In this document: one piece after another, positions 15,484 through 23,092 of the stretch
Layout: every line of letters begins with the position of its first letter
Numbering within the stretch: the first letter of the stretch is position 1
Origin: a virus
Strand: one strand, 5' to 3'
Length of the DNA stretch: 30,565 bases
IMG/VR virus record: IMGVR_UViG_3300027906_000085
Span: 1-30,565 of that record
The notes under the pieces: model-generated
Databases searched by the model: none
Told to the model about the DNA's origin: nothing
What the model saw: only the letters and a program-made list of their open reading frames with translations
Program-made: the position numbers and the translations under genes

Positions 15484-16550
15484 TGGCAACAATCCAACTC
15501 AGTAGAGAAGCCTCTCCTAGTAATTGGGAGAAGTTCTGCGAGTGGGTCACGAGCACCGACAACCGCCTATACCTAGGCTGGTTCGGTGTGCTTATGATAC
15601 CTTGCTTACTAACAGCAACCACTTGTTTTATACTCGCCTTCATCGCAGCACCACCTGTAGATATAGATGGCATACGTGAGCCTGTTTCCGGCTCCTTATT
15701 ATATGGGAACAATATTATATCAGGAGCTGTAGTCCCAAGTTCCAACGCAATCGGAATGCACTTTTACCCGATCTGGGAAGCTGCCACATTGGACGAGTGG
15801 CTATATAACGGCGGACCATATCAACTTATTATCTTCCACTTCTTAATAGGAGTAGCAGCATATGCAGGAAGACAATGGGAACTTTCATACAGACTCGGAA
15901 TGAGACCGTGGATATTTGTGGCATACACAGCTCCATTGTCAGCAGCCGCAGCAGTATTTCTTGTCTACCCTTTTGGACAGGGGAGTTTCAGTGATGGTAT
16001 GCCTCTTGGTATTTCTGGGACTTTCAATTTTATGTTCGTCTTCCAAGCAGAACACAATATACTTATGCATCCATTCCATATGCTCGGCGTTGCTGGGGTT
16101 TTCGGGGGTGCATTGTTTGCAGCTATGCATGGCAGCCTCGTTACTTCCTCGATCATTAAGGAAACAACAGAGGATGTCTCGCAGAACTATGGTTATAAAT
16201 TTGGGCAAGACAAGGAGACGTATAACATCGTTGCAGCTCATGGCTACTTCGGTCGCTTAATTTTCCAATATGCAAGCTTTAATAATTCTCGTGCTCTTCA
16301 TTTCTTCCTTGGTGTTTTCCCAGTGGTTGGCATATGGCTTACCTCCATGGGAGTCAGCACTATGGCATTCAATCTCAATGGGTTCAACTTTAACCAATCC
16401 ATTGTTGATGCTAATGGAAAGGTTATCCCAACATGGGCTGACGTATTGAACAGAGCTAACCTTGGCTTTGAGGTAATGCACGAGCGTAATGCTCACAACT
16501 TCCCTCTTGACTTGGCTGGCACAACTGTGGAAGCACCGTCTATTGGGTAA
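15483..16550 (+). CDS. psbA: Photosystem II D1 reaction-centre protein
   Basis: An intact, intron-free D1 of 355 residues that would replace photodamaged host D1 and keep electron transport running during infection. Key residues are in place (window numbering is one above the usual): Tyr162 (Tyr-Z), Asp171, Glu190, His191 and His199 in [14 protein letters not shown], His216, [11 protein letters not shown] with the iron ligand, and [13 protein letters not shown] with the manganese-cluster ligands. The C-terminus after DLA, normally cleaved, is short ([10 protein letters not shown]). The position equivalent to D1 residue 130 is Gln, as in low-light-type D1:1, not Glu. It starts inside the stop of the porin-like gene and its own stop overlaps an oxygenase ATG. 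Confidence 0.99.
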   Translation: MATIQLSREASPSNWEKFCEWVTSTDNRLYLGWFGVLMIPCLLTATTCFILAFIAAPPVDIDGIREPVSGSLLYGNNIISGAVVPSSNAIGMHFYPIWEAATLDEWLYNGGPYQLIIFHFLIGVAAYAGRQWELSYRLGMRPWIFVAYTAPLSAAAAVFLVYPFGQGSFSDGMPLGISGTFNFMFVFQAEHNILMHPFHMLGVAGVFGGALFAAMHGSLVTSSIIKETTEDVSQNYGYKFGQDKETYNIVAAHGYFGRLIFQYASFNNSRALHFFLGVFPVVGIWLTSMGVSTMAFNLNGFNFNQSIVDANGKVIPTWADVLNRANLGFEVMHERNAHNFPLDLAGTTVEAPSIG

Positions 16551-17161
16551 TGGATTCTAAGTTGTTCTTAATGTTTCCCACTCCTATTCTTAAGTTTAGT
16601 TTAGATAGACATGAAGAACATAAGGAAACATTCATCCCAAAGGTACTAGAGTTTTTTAATACTCGTACAGGGAACCCCTCACATTTCTTATCGGCTCAAG
16701 AAAATTCTTATTTATTAATGCAACCAGATTCTGGTCTTGAGATTAAAGATAACCAGTTAGATAATATGTGTTCTCAATACATGAATTATTTATCTGGAAA
16801 TCAAGTCAAAGATATGTATAGGAAATCGTGGTTCGGAGTTCATACACCAGAGATGCACATACAGTCCCACGCACATTATGGGTCTGTATTCTCCGGCGTA
16901 TATTATTTACAATTCAATCCAGAATTTGACTACCCCACTATATTTACAAGTCCCTACCATAACGAGGTAGATAATTGGATTGGTGGAGAGTTTGTCTCAC
17001 AGAATGAACACACATTATCGACAACCTTTCCTAATCATATGGATATAAAAGAAGGTGAAGTAGTTTTATTTCCCTCTTGGTTATCGCACTGTGTTCCATG
17101 CTCGAGACCGGGAGCAAAGGAGAGAATCTCCTTCGTATTCAACATGGACCTGAAAGTATGA
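16550..17161 (+). CDS. 2OG-Fe(II) oxygenase-like protein 5 (PF13759-like)
   Basis: A 203-residue protein of the same broad type as the gene at 4201. It starts with LFLMFPTPILKFSL, the usual first strand of PF13759-like proteins. The metal site pattern is MHIQSHAHYGSVFSGVYYLQ (His107, His109), then EGEVVLFPSWLSHCVPC with the distal histidine (His180) and KERISFVFNMD with the arginine (Arg192). ATG 16550 overlaps the psbA stop by one base, so it would be translated with D1 messages and expressed at the same time. Whether it acts on a photosystem component is unknown; that would be inference from position only. Confidence 0.82.
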   Translation: MDSKLFLMFPTPILKFSLDRHEEHKETFIPKVLEFFNTRTGNPSHFLSAQENSYLLMQPDSGLEIKDNQLDNMCSQYMNYLSGNQVKDMYRKSWFGVHTPEMHIQSHAHYGSVFSGVYYLQFNPEFDYPTIFTSPYHNEVDNWIGGEFVSQNEHTLSTTFPNHMDIKEGEVVLFPSWLSHCVPCSRPGAKERISFVFNMDLKV

Positions 17162-17277
17162 AACATCAAACAAACAAGATGAAAGCAAGCCTCACCCGAT
17201 ATGGCTTTTATGAAGAAGAAGAAGAGAAGGAAGAAACTGATCAAGAATCTTCTGACTCTGATAACACTGATAACTAA
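17158..17277 (+). CDS. Possible small acidic protein, unassigned
   Basis: A 39-residue frame whose ATG overlaps the TGA of the oxygenase gene (ATGA), an arrangement typical of coupled phage genes. The first half is basic (MKHQTNKMKASLTRYGF), and the second half is a run of Glu, Asp and Ser (EEEEEKEETDQESSDSD). I recognise no family. The ATGA junction favours a real gene; the simple composition leaves doubt. Confidence 0.45.
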   Translation: MKHQTNKMKASLTRYGFYEEEEEKEETDQESSDSDNTDN

Positions 17278-17330
17278 TTTATTTATTATGTCCGGTGTCA
17301 CTAGACACTGGCATAACTTACCCGAAAATA

Positions 17331-17459
17331 ATGGCAGAGAATCAAAGACACTGGAAACAGACAACAACAGGTAGGAAGAATATCCCTATCGTTCAAGCGA
17401 AAAAAACTAAGAAGTCAAAAGAGCCTCAATCTTTAGAAGAAGCTCTAACAGGAGAGTAA
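17331..17459 (+). CDS. Small basic protein before the capsid leader, unassigned
   Basis: A 42-residue frame starting MAENQRHWKQTTTGRKNIP, followed by VQAKKTKKSKEPQSLEEALT and ending GE. It has balanced protein-like composition, with a basic middle and a short helical acidic end, and fills otherwise empty sequence between the psbA cassette and the structured leader of the capsid gene. No strong Shine-Dalgarno site precedes ATG 17331. An overlapping 28-codon frame at 17288 looks less protein-like. Function unknown. Confidence 0.5.
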   Translation: MAENQRHWKQTTTGRKNIPIVQAKKTKKSKEPQSLEEALTGE

Positions 17460-17468
17460 TAGCTACGT

Positions 17469-17520
17469 CCGTTCATCCCTAAAGGGACGCATGAAACCAC
17501 AGCATGGAACGGGGTTGTGG
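17469..17520 (+). ncRNA. Candidate structured RNA: three-way junction with pseudoknot
   Basis: P1 is CCGTTC (17469-17474) with GAACGG (17507-17512), six pairs. Inside it are P2, TCCC (17476-17479) with GGGA (17484-17487) and loop TAAA, and P3, CATG (17490-17493) with CATG (17503-17506). CCACA in the P3 loop (17497-17501) can pair with TGTGG (17516-17520) just after P1, giving a pseudoknot. The CGTTCATCCC...GGGACG...GGAACG framework resembles what I remember of the glnA / Downstream-peptide (glutamine) riboswitch motifs of cyanobacteria, but the conserved purine-rich segment I expect there is not present, so this is only a lead. Confidence 0.45.
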
Positions 17521-17575
17521 TATATGGAGAAACTCATGACAGTTACTTTCGTATATCGTGGCATTGCTTACACAA

Positions 17576-17622
17576 GAGTAATCAAATAGGTGATCTCGGG
17601 GAGGTTCGATTCCTCCCTACTC
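17576..17622 (+). ncRNA. Candidate tRNA-like element without an anticodon arm
   Basis: GAGTA (17576-17580) pairs with TACTC (17618-17622) like an acceptor stem. Inside are a D-arm-like hairpin, ATCA-AATAGG-TGAT (17581-17594), a four-base link, and a perfect six-pair T-arm, GGGAGG / CCTCCC (17599-17604 and 17612-17617), whose seven-base loop TTCGATT (17605-17611) exactly fits the tRNA T-loop consensus. No anticodon arm and no encoded CCA are present, so it is not a complete tRNA. It may be a tRNA mimic, a processing signal, or a remnant of a host tRNA 3' end. Confidence 0.45.
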
Positions 17623-17766
17623 AATTTGGCTAAAGCCCTCCGAGGAGGATACCTTTATGCCGTCGACGGTGGGAAAAGACCACAAATCTCAGTGAGTCCA
17701 TATGAGACTCGCATAATTCTAACGTTAGGAACGACAATATATACCCTTACATTTTAAGAAAAAATC

Positions 17767-18912
17767 ATGGCTCATCAGAGTTCAGATTTAACTACCTCAC
17801 TAACACGTCAAGGTCAGTTAAACTCAGCCGGTGACGCACGTGCCCTTTACTTGAAATTGTTTAGTGGAGAGATGTTCAAAGGATTCCAGCACGAGTCAAT
17901 TGCTCGTAACATGGTAATGAAGAGAACTCTTAAGAATGGAAAATCTCTACAGTTTATCTACACAGGTAGAACAACTGCTGAGTTCCATACTCCCGGAAAT
18001 TCAATTTTAGGTAACAGCGACGGCGCACCTCCAGTTGCAGAAAAAACAATAACTTGCGACGACCTATTAATTTCATCAGCTTTCGTTTATGAGCTAGATG
18101 AGACACTTGCACATTACGAATTGAGGGGAGAAATCTCCAAGAAGATCGGCTACGCATTAGCAGAGAAGTATGACAGACTCATCTTCAGAGCTGTAGCTAA
18201 AGGTGCAAGACAAGCTTCTCCAGTAGCTAAGACAAACTTTAAGGAACCCGGTGGAACACAGATCAGAGTTGGTACAACAACTAATGATTCTGATGCTTAC
18301 AACGCAGGCAACTTAGTTAATGCTTTCTACGACGCAGCAGCAGCACTAGACGAGAAAGGTGTATCTTCTTCAGGAAGATGTGCAGTATTAAACCCTCGTC
18401 AATACTACGCTTTGATCCAAGACATTGGTTCAAACGGACTTATCAATAGAGACGTACAAGGTACAGCATTACAGTCTGGAAACGGAATCATTGAAATTGC
18501 AGGCATCAAGATCTACAAGTCAATGAACATCCCATTCCTTGCTAAGCATGGTGTAGCTTATGCCGGAACTACAGGTGAGACTTCTCCTTCTAACTTAGGA
18601 GACCACGTTGGTACAGCTCTAGCTGACGGACGTAAGTCTGTAACAGGACTAAACAACAACTACGGTAACAGCACAGACTTTGCGAAATCTTGTGGATTAA
18701 TTTTCCAGAAGGAAGCAGCAGCAGTTGTAGAAGCTATTGGTCCTCAGGTCCAAGTAACTTCAGGCGACGTTTCAGTTGTTTATCAAGGTGACGTAATCCT
18801 TGGAAGACTAGCTATGGGTGCAGATTTCCTTAACCCAGCAGCAGCCGTTGAACTATATGTTGGAGCAACAGCACCAGCAGCGTTCGGTACTACATACCCA
18901 GCGAACGGTTAA
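17767..18912 (+). CDS. Major capsid protein, T7 gp10-like
   Basis: The main head protein, HK97 fold by family; 381 residues against 345 for T7 gp10A. The N-terminus, SAGDARALYLKLFSGEMFKG, aligns with T7 AAGDKLALFLKVFGGEVLTA, and the next parts (IARNMVMKRTLKNGKSLQFI, TGRTTAEFHTPGN) match T7 in order. SGRCAVLNPRQYYALIQDIG corresponds to the T7 stretch before the penton and axial domains. The start at 17767 has a weak ribosome binding region (AAGAAAAAA), surprising for the most abundant protein, so the upstream structured leader may matter for stability or translation. A strong terminator begins 16 bases after the stop, leaving no room for a T7-style 10B frameshift extension. Confidence 0.98.
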   Translation: MAHQSSDLTTSLTRQGQLNSAGDARALYLKLFSGEMFKGFQHESIARNMVMKRTLKNGKSLQFIYTGRTTAEFHTPGNSILGNSDGAPPVAEKTITCDDLLISSAFVYELDETLAHYELRGEISKKIGYALAEKYDRLIFRAVAKGARQASPVAKTNFKEPGGTQIRVGTTTNDSDAYNAGNLVNAFYDAAAALDEKGVSSSGRCAVLNPRQYYALIQDIGSNGLINRDVQGTALQSGNGIIEIAGIKIYKSMNIPFLAKHGVAYAGTTGETSPSNLGDHVGTALADGRKSVTGLNNNYGNSTDFAKSCGLIFQKEAAAVVEAIGPQVQVTSGDVSVVYQGDVILGRLAMGADFLNPAAAVELYVGATAPAAFGTTYPANG

Positions 18913-18927
18913 TTTTATTTTTTATAC

Positions 18928-18952
18928 GGGAGCTTCGGCTCCCCTTTTTTTT
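18928..18952 (+). terminator. Strong intrinsic terminator after the capsid gene
   Basis: A perfect six-pair stem GGGAGC / GCTCCC (18928-18933 and 18938-18943) closed by a stable TTCG tetraloop, followed by C and eight T residues (18945-18952). It occupies the place of T7 T-phi, which trims transcription between capsid and tail genes so that capsid message is in excess. Confidence 0.93.
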
Positions 18953-18956
18953 AATT

Positions 18957-19466
18957 ATGTGCGCACCATTTGGAGAGGACCCTCCTCATATTAAATCTAA
19001 TTATAGGCAGACATGGTCTCAACATAAAGTAAATATGTGGGATAAGTATGTAAAAGAGTTTAGAGAGAAGATGAAGGAAAAGGGTTGGGACCCTAAAGAT
19101 CCAATAAACAATCATCCAGCATCTGGTCTAATGGGAGCTATGGGACGTATTCAATGGAGCCAAGCCTATGAGAAAAAATATAACACTCCGGGACAAGGTG
19201 TTCATGCCAGTGGTACTGGTAGGAAATTAGATGATACTAGTGTGACTGCACCACAGGAAGGAGCAGCAGCTTCAGGTAGAAATCAAAATCTAGGTTCAGG
19301 TGGTGGAACTAATCCACAAAGTAATCCAGAGACAAATACGAACCAATCAAATAAAGATAAAGCTGGATCTAAAAAAGGCTCAAATAAAGAGAGTTTAAAA
19401 ACCCCAAAACCAAAAGTAAACCTACCTAATGAAGGTGGATCATCATCAGGAGGAGTAAATTATTAG
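18957..19466 (+). CDS. Unassigned protein between capsid and tail tube, Met-Cys start
   Basis: A 169-residue protein. The first half is ordered and charged (NMWDKYVKEFREKMKEKGWD, then HPASGLMGAMGRIQWSQAYE), and the second half is low-complexity, rich in Gly, Asn, Ser, Lys and Gln, ending SSSGGVNY. It begins Met-Cys-Ala-Pro and ends SGG-x-N, features shared with the proline-rich protein at 11714, and with T7 gp7.3 at the C-terminus. T7 has no gene between capsid and gp11. The ATG comes four bases after the terminator T-run, so it must be read by readthrough, in proportion to the tail genes. A virion role is likely but unproven. Confidence 0.7.
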   Translation: MCAPFGEDPPHIKSNYRQTWSQHKVNMWDKYVKEFREKMKEKGWDPKDPINNHPASGLMGAMGRIQWSQAYEKKYNTPGQGVHASGTGRKLDDTSVTAPQEGAAASGRNQNLGSGGGTNPQSNPETNTNQSNKDKAGSKKGSNKESLKTPKPKVNLPNEGGSSSGGVNY

Positions 19467-19469
19467 ACT

Positions 19470-20129
19470 ATGACTACTCAAATAGCAACCGATACCGAAC
19501 TATCCGCAGTTAATTCTATCTTGGGTAGTATTGGACAATCACCAGTTACTACTTTAGGAACAGTAACTACAAACGTAACAAATACAGGAGAAGAGATAGC
19601 TAATACATATGCTAATCCACAGATTGCAATGATCCATGGATTACTTATGGAGGCTACTAAAGATGTCCAAAATGAAGGATGGCATTTTAATAAAGAAGAT
19701 CATATAGGACCAGTGTCTCCAGACTCTAATGGTCATTTCTTGATCCCTTCTAACTATCTTAGATTCGATGTACATCTAGGTCTTTATAACAGGACTAGAG
19801 ATATGGTTAGAAAGAATGGAAAATTATACGACAACGTTTTACATACAGATGTCTTTACTCAAGACTTTTATTTTGACGTAACTTACTTACTAGATTTTGA
19901 TGACGTACCACCAGCAATACAGAGACACATCATTGCTAGAGCATCAGTAAGAGCAGCTACACAATTAGTTTCTAACCCTAATTTAGTAAAACTCTTACAA
20001 ATGGAAGAAGTAAAAACTAGAGCAACAGCTCTTGAATACGACTGTGAGCAAGGAGATCATACATTCTTTGGATTTCCTCATGAAAGTAATTACAGATCTT
20101 ATCAACCTTACAAGGCACTTATTAGATAA
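19470..20129 (+). CDS. Tail tubular protein A, T7 gp11-like
   Basis: A 219-residue adaptor that forms the ring below the portal. TELSAVNSILGSIGQSPV aligns with T7 AELSAVNDILASIGEPPV; GWHFNKED matches T7 GWTFNIEE; LIPSNYLRFDV, GKLYDNVLHTDVF and the end, DVPPAIQRHIIARASVRAA, follow the family plan. Length is slightly above T7 gp11 (196). It follows the previous gene by three bases and overlaps the gp12-like start by one. Confidence 0.97.
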   Translation: MTTQIATDTELSAVNSILGSIGQSPVTTLGTVTTNVTNTGEEIANTYANPQIAMIHGLLMEATKDVQNEGWHFNKEDHIGPVSPDSNGHFLIPSNYLRFDVHLGLYNRTRDMVRKNGKLYDNVLHTDVFTQDFYFDVTYLLDFDDVPPAIQRHIIARASVRAATQLVSNPNLVKLLQMEEVKTRATALEYDCEQGDHTFFGFPHESNYRSYQPYKALIR

Positions 20130-23092
20130 TGGCAAACATTACACAAACTATTCCAGCGTTAACGGCTGGCATTTCACAACAACCTGACGAACAGAAAATT
20201 CCCGGTCAGGTGAAAGATATGGTGAACGCCTTACCTGACGTTACACAAGGATTACTTAAGAGACCAGCTGGAAAGTTTGTGACTTCTTTGTCTGATGGTA
20301 CAAATAATTCCACATCTAATGGTAAATGGTTTCATTATTATCGTGATGAGAATGAGCAATATATAGGACAGATAGCACAGAATGGTGTTGTCAAAATGTG
20401 GGACTGTTTATCAGGAGCAGAGAAAACAGTTGTTAATGGTATAGGAAATAATAATTATTTAACTCATACTGCTGCGGAAGATATACAGACAATGACATTA
20501 AATGACTTTACGTATCTAACCAATAGAACTAAAACTACTGCGATGGATACTACTCCAAGTACTTTAGAACCTCTTGGAGATTTTAAGAAAGAAATTTTTC
20601 TCGAGTTAAGAAGTATATCTTATTCAAAACAGTATTCTTTAAATATCTATGACAATAACAATACTTCGACTACTACAACAGCTACAAGGATTAGTGTTGA
20701 ACGACTCAGGTCAAGTAATAACTATTGTGATAGCAGTGGTTATATGGTAGATCACGCTTCTCGTGGTAGTCAGATTCATAGATGTTCAGCATCTGCAATG
20801 GATGGACGAGATCCCTTCGCTCCTAACGTTGCAACTAAAATATTTTCTGTTGCCAGTGGTACAACTTTAGTTGACGATGGTGCAGTTGGTGGTGAGAAAT
20901 CTAATGGAAGTTATACAGACAGAGCTTATAGTTATTCTGTAAGTGTCTATAACAGTAGTAATACACCAAACCAAACAGGGCGTAAAAACTTATTTTTCCG
21001 TATCAAAACCACCGGTCAATCAGTACCTTATGGTTCTGGATCTAACGTAACTTATCAAGCTAGATATACCACTACATATGATTTATTACATGGTGGAGAT
21101 GGTTGGCAAGCTGGTGATTATATTTACGTATGGATGAAAGATGCCTTTTATAAGGTCACTGTAGAGACGGTAAGTACTTCAGTTGTACAAGCAAACCTTG
21201 GTTTAATAAGACCACTACCAACCCCATTCGATACAGAAACCACAATTACTGCTAATAGTATTCTTGGAGATATAAGAACTGAGTTATTAAATACTGGTAA
21301 TTTCTCCGCAAGTGATATAACAATTATTGGAACTGGTCTCCACATAAAACGAAGTACAGTATTTAGTGCTGCTACACCTGTTGGAGAGCTATTAAATGTA
21401 GTAGCAAGTAAGTGTAATAACGTAGGTGATCTACCTAGTCAGTGTAAGCACGGCATGGTAGTAGAAGTTATTAATAGTGCTGCTGACGAAGATAATCATT
21501 TTGTAAAATTCTACGGCAATAATGATAAAGATGGTGAAGGTATATGGGAAGAATGTGCTGAACCGGGAAGAACAAAAAGATTCGATTATTCAACAATGCC
21601 TGTAGTTCTTGTTAGAACTGCTGATGGTAATTTTAGATTGTCTGAATTAGATGGATCTAACTATACAATCGGAGGTACTACTTACTCTGTTCCTGAGTGG
21701 GACGAGGCAGTAGTTGGAGATGATGTAACTAATCCTGAACCTTCTTTTATAGGTAAAACTATTAATAAGATGTTGTTCTTCAGAAATAGATTCTGCTTCC
21801 TATCCGATGAAAATATAATCCTTTCACGACCGGGAAGTTTCTATAATTTCTTTAACAAGTCAGCAATACAATTTACAGCTAGTGACCCTATAGATATTTC
21901 AGCTAGTTCAGAATACCCAGCAATATTATATGACGGTATTCAAGTAAATACAGGTTTAGTTTTATTTTCTAAAAACCAACAATTCATGCTCACTACAGAT
22001 AGTGACACATTCAGCCCACTAACCGCTAAAATCAATGCTCTTTCTTCTTACAATTTTAACAGTGCAACTAACCCTATCTCTCTTGGTACGACGGTAGGCT
22101 TCCTAGATAATGCTGGAAAAAATTCTAGATTCTTTGAAATGGCTAATATTATGAGGGAAGGTGAACCAGTACTAATTGAACAAAGTGCAGTAGTTAATAG
22201 ATTATTTACTAATGATTTAAAACTTATTTCTAATTCCAGAGAAAATTCAATTATTCTCTTTAGTGAAGAAGGTACCTCTACCTTATATGGATATAGATAC
22301 TTTGATCAGATTGAAGATAGAAAATTAGCAGCTTGGTTTAAGTGGTCAGTTACAGGGACTATTCAATATCACTGTATGCAGGATGACAACTTATATGTAG
22401 TTGTAAGGAATAACAGTAAAGATCAACTACTTAAGTATTCAATCAAAATGGATTCTAATACTTATGCATTAGCAGAAAATAGAGTGCATTTAGATCATTT
22501 AATGAGTACAAGTGGTTGGACATATAACGCTACTACTGGGAAATCTACAAAAGCTAAACCTACAGGATTAGAAAGTACTAACCAATTAGTTGCATATGAT
22601 AATTCTAATAATAGTTCTGGTACTCAGAACCTAGGTAGATATGGTCTGATCACAGTTAATGGATCTAATTTAGAACTCGATGGCGATTGGTCTGGAGAGA
22701 CATTTTTAATTGGATATAACTTTAGTATGGAAGTTAAGTTTCCAACCATCTATTTGAAAACTTTAGAAGGTCAAAGTTGGAGAGCTGATACTAGAGCTAA
22801 TACCGTTATCCATAGAGTTAAATTTGGATTCGGTCCAATAGGTGTGTATGAAACAACTCTAAGTAGAACAGGTAGAGTTGATTATACTGAAACTTTTGAA
22901 CTACCTTCTGCTGATTCATATAGATCTAATGCAGCAAATATTATTGATGATAATCATTTAAGAACAATCCCAATTTACGACAGAAATATAAACGCAGCAT
23001 TATCACTTAAATCTACACACCCAGCTCCTGCCACAATTCATAACATGATGTGGGAAGGAATCTCAACAAATAATAATTATAAGCGTGTCTAA
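20129..23092 (+). CDS. Tail tubular protein B (nozzle), T7 gp12-like
   Basis: A 987-residue protein forming the tail nozzle, longer than T7 gp12 (794). The start is diagnostic: TIPALTAGISQQPDEQKIPG, then NALPDVTQGLLKRPAGKFV. The beta-propeller core is visible in SFIGKTINKMLFFRNRFCFL and LVLFSKNQQFMLTTDSD, and ALSSYNFNSATNPISLGTTV follows as in other podoviral nozzles. The extra length lies mainly in the Ser/Thr/Asn-rich region before residue 500, which could carry added surface domains. The next gene starts on a GTG inside its last codons. Confidence 0.97.
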   Translation: MANITQTIPALTAGISQQPDEQKIPGQVKDMVNALPDVTQGLLKRPAGKFVTSLSDGTNNSTSNGKWFHYYRDENEQYIGQIAQNGVVKMWDCLSGAEKTVVNGIGNNNYLTHTAAEDIQTMTLNDFTYLTNRTKTTAMDTTPSTLEPLGDFKKEIFLELRSISYSKQYSLNIYDNNNTSTTTTATRISVERLRSSNNYCDSSGYMVDHASRGSQIHRCSASAMDGRDPFAPNVATKIFSVASGTTLVDDGAVGGEKSNGSYTDRAYSYSVSVYNSSNTPNQTGRKNLFFRIKTTGQSVPYGSGSNVTYQARYTTTYDLLHGGDGWQAGDYIYVWMKDAFYKVTVETVSTSVVQANLGLIRPLPTPFDTETTITANSILGDIRTELLNTGNFSASDITIIGTGLHIKRSTVFSAATPVGELLNVVASKCNNVGDLPSQCKHGMVVEVINSAADEDNHFVKFYGNNDKDGEGIWEECAEPGRTKRFDYSTMPVVLVRTADGNFRLSELDGSNYTIGGTTYSVPEWDEAVVGDDVTNPEPSFIGKTINKMLFFRNRFCFLSDENIILSRPGSFYNFFNKSAIQFTASDPIDISASSEYPAILYDGIQVNTGLVLFSKNQQFMLTTDSDTFSPLTAKINALSSYNFNSATNPISLGTTVGFLDNAGKNSRFFEMANIMREGEPVLIEQSAVVNRLFTNDLKLISNSRENSIILFSEEGTSTLYGYRYFDQIEDRKLAAWFKWSVTGTIQYHCMQDDNLYVVVRNNSKDQLLKYSIKMDSNTYALAENRVHLDHLMSTSGWTYNATTGKSTKAKPTGLESTNQLVAYDNSNNSSGTQNLGRYGLITVNGSNLELDGDWSGETFLIGYNFSMEVKFPTIYLKTLEGQSWRADTRANTVIHRVKFGFGPIGVYETTLSRTGRVDYTETFELPSADSYRSNAANIIDDNHLRTIPIYDRNINAALSLKSTHPAPATIHNMMWEGISTNNNYKRV

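Larger units (their letters stand above)
17460..17766 (+). other. Structured non-coding leader upstream of the capsid gene
   Basis: About 307 bases with no convincing ORF, in a genome where other gaps are mostly under 60 bases. It contains a junction and pseudoknot element (17469-17520), a tRNA-like element (17576-17622), a nested hairpin with outer TAAAG/CTTTA (17631-17635 and 17653-17657) and inner CCTC/GAGG, two ten-base palindromes (CCGTCGACGG at 17660-17669, CTAACGTTAG at 17719-17728), and a GAGTC/GACTC hairpin (17694-17698 and 17706-17710). The capsid start at 17767 has only a weak purine-rich stretch before it, no GGAGG. It may hold a promoter, a processed leader or a small RNA; which one cannot be decided by reading. 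Confidence 0.7.

Noticed and set aside
15483-16550. Intron in psbA
   Set aside because: The reading frame is continuous and colinear with D1 from end to end.
17288-17374. 28-codon frame starting MSGVTRHWHN
   Set aside because: It overlaps the more protein-like 42-codon frame at 17331 and ends early.
17513-17622. Complete tRNA or tmRNA ending in the T-arm-like sequence
   Set aside because: No seven-pair acceptor stem, no anticodon arm, no CCA and no tag-peptide frame could be found.
18913-18956. T7 10B-type frameshift extension of the capsid protein
   Set aside because: A strong terminator begins 16 bases after the stop, and no alternative frame continues usefully.
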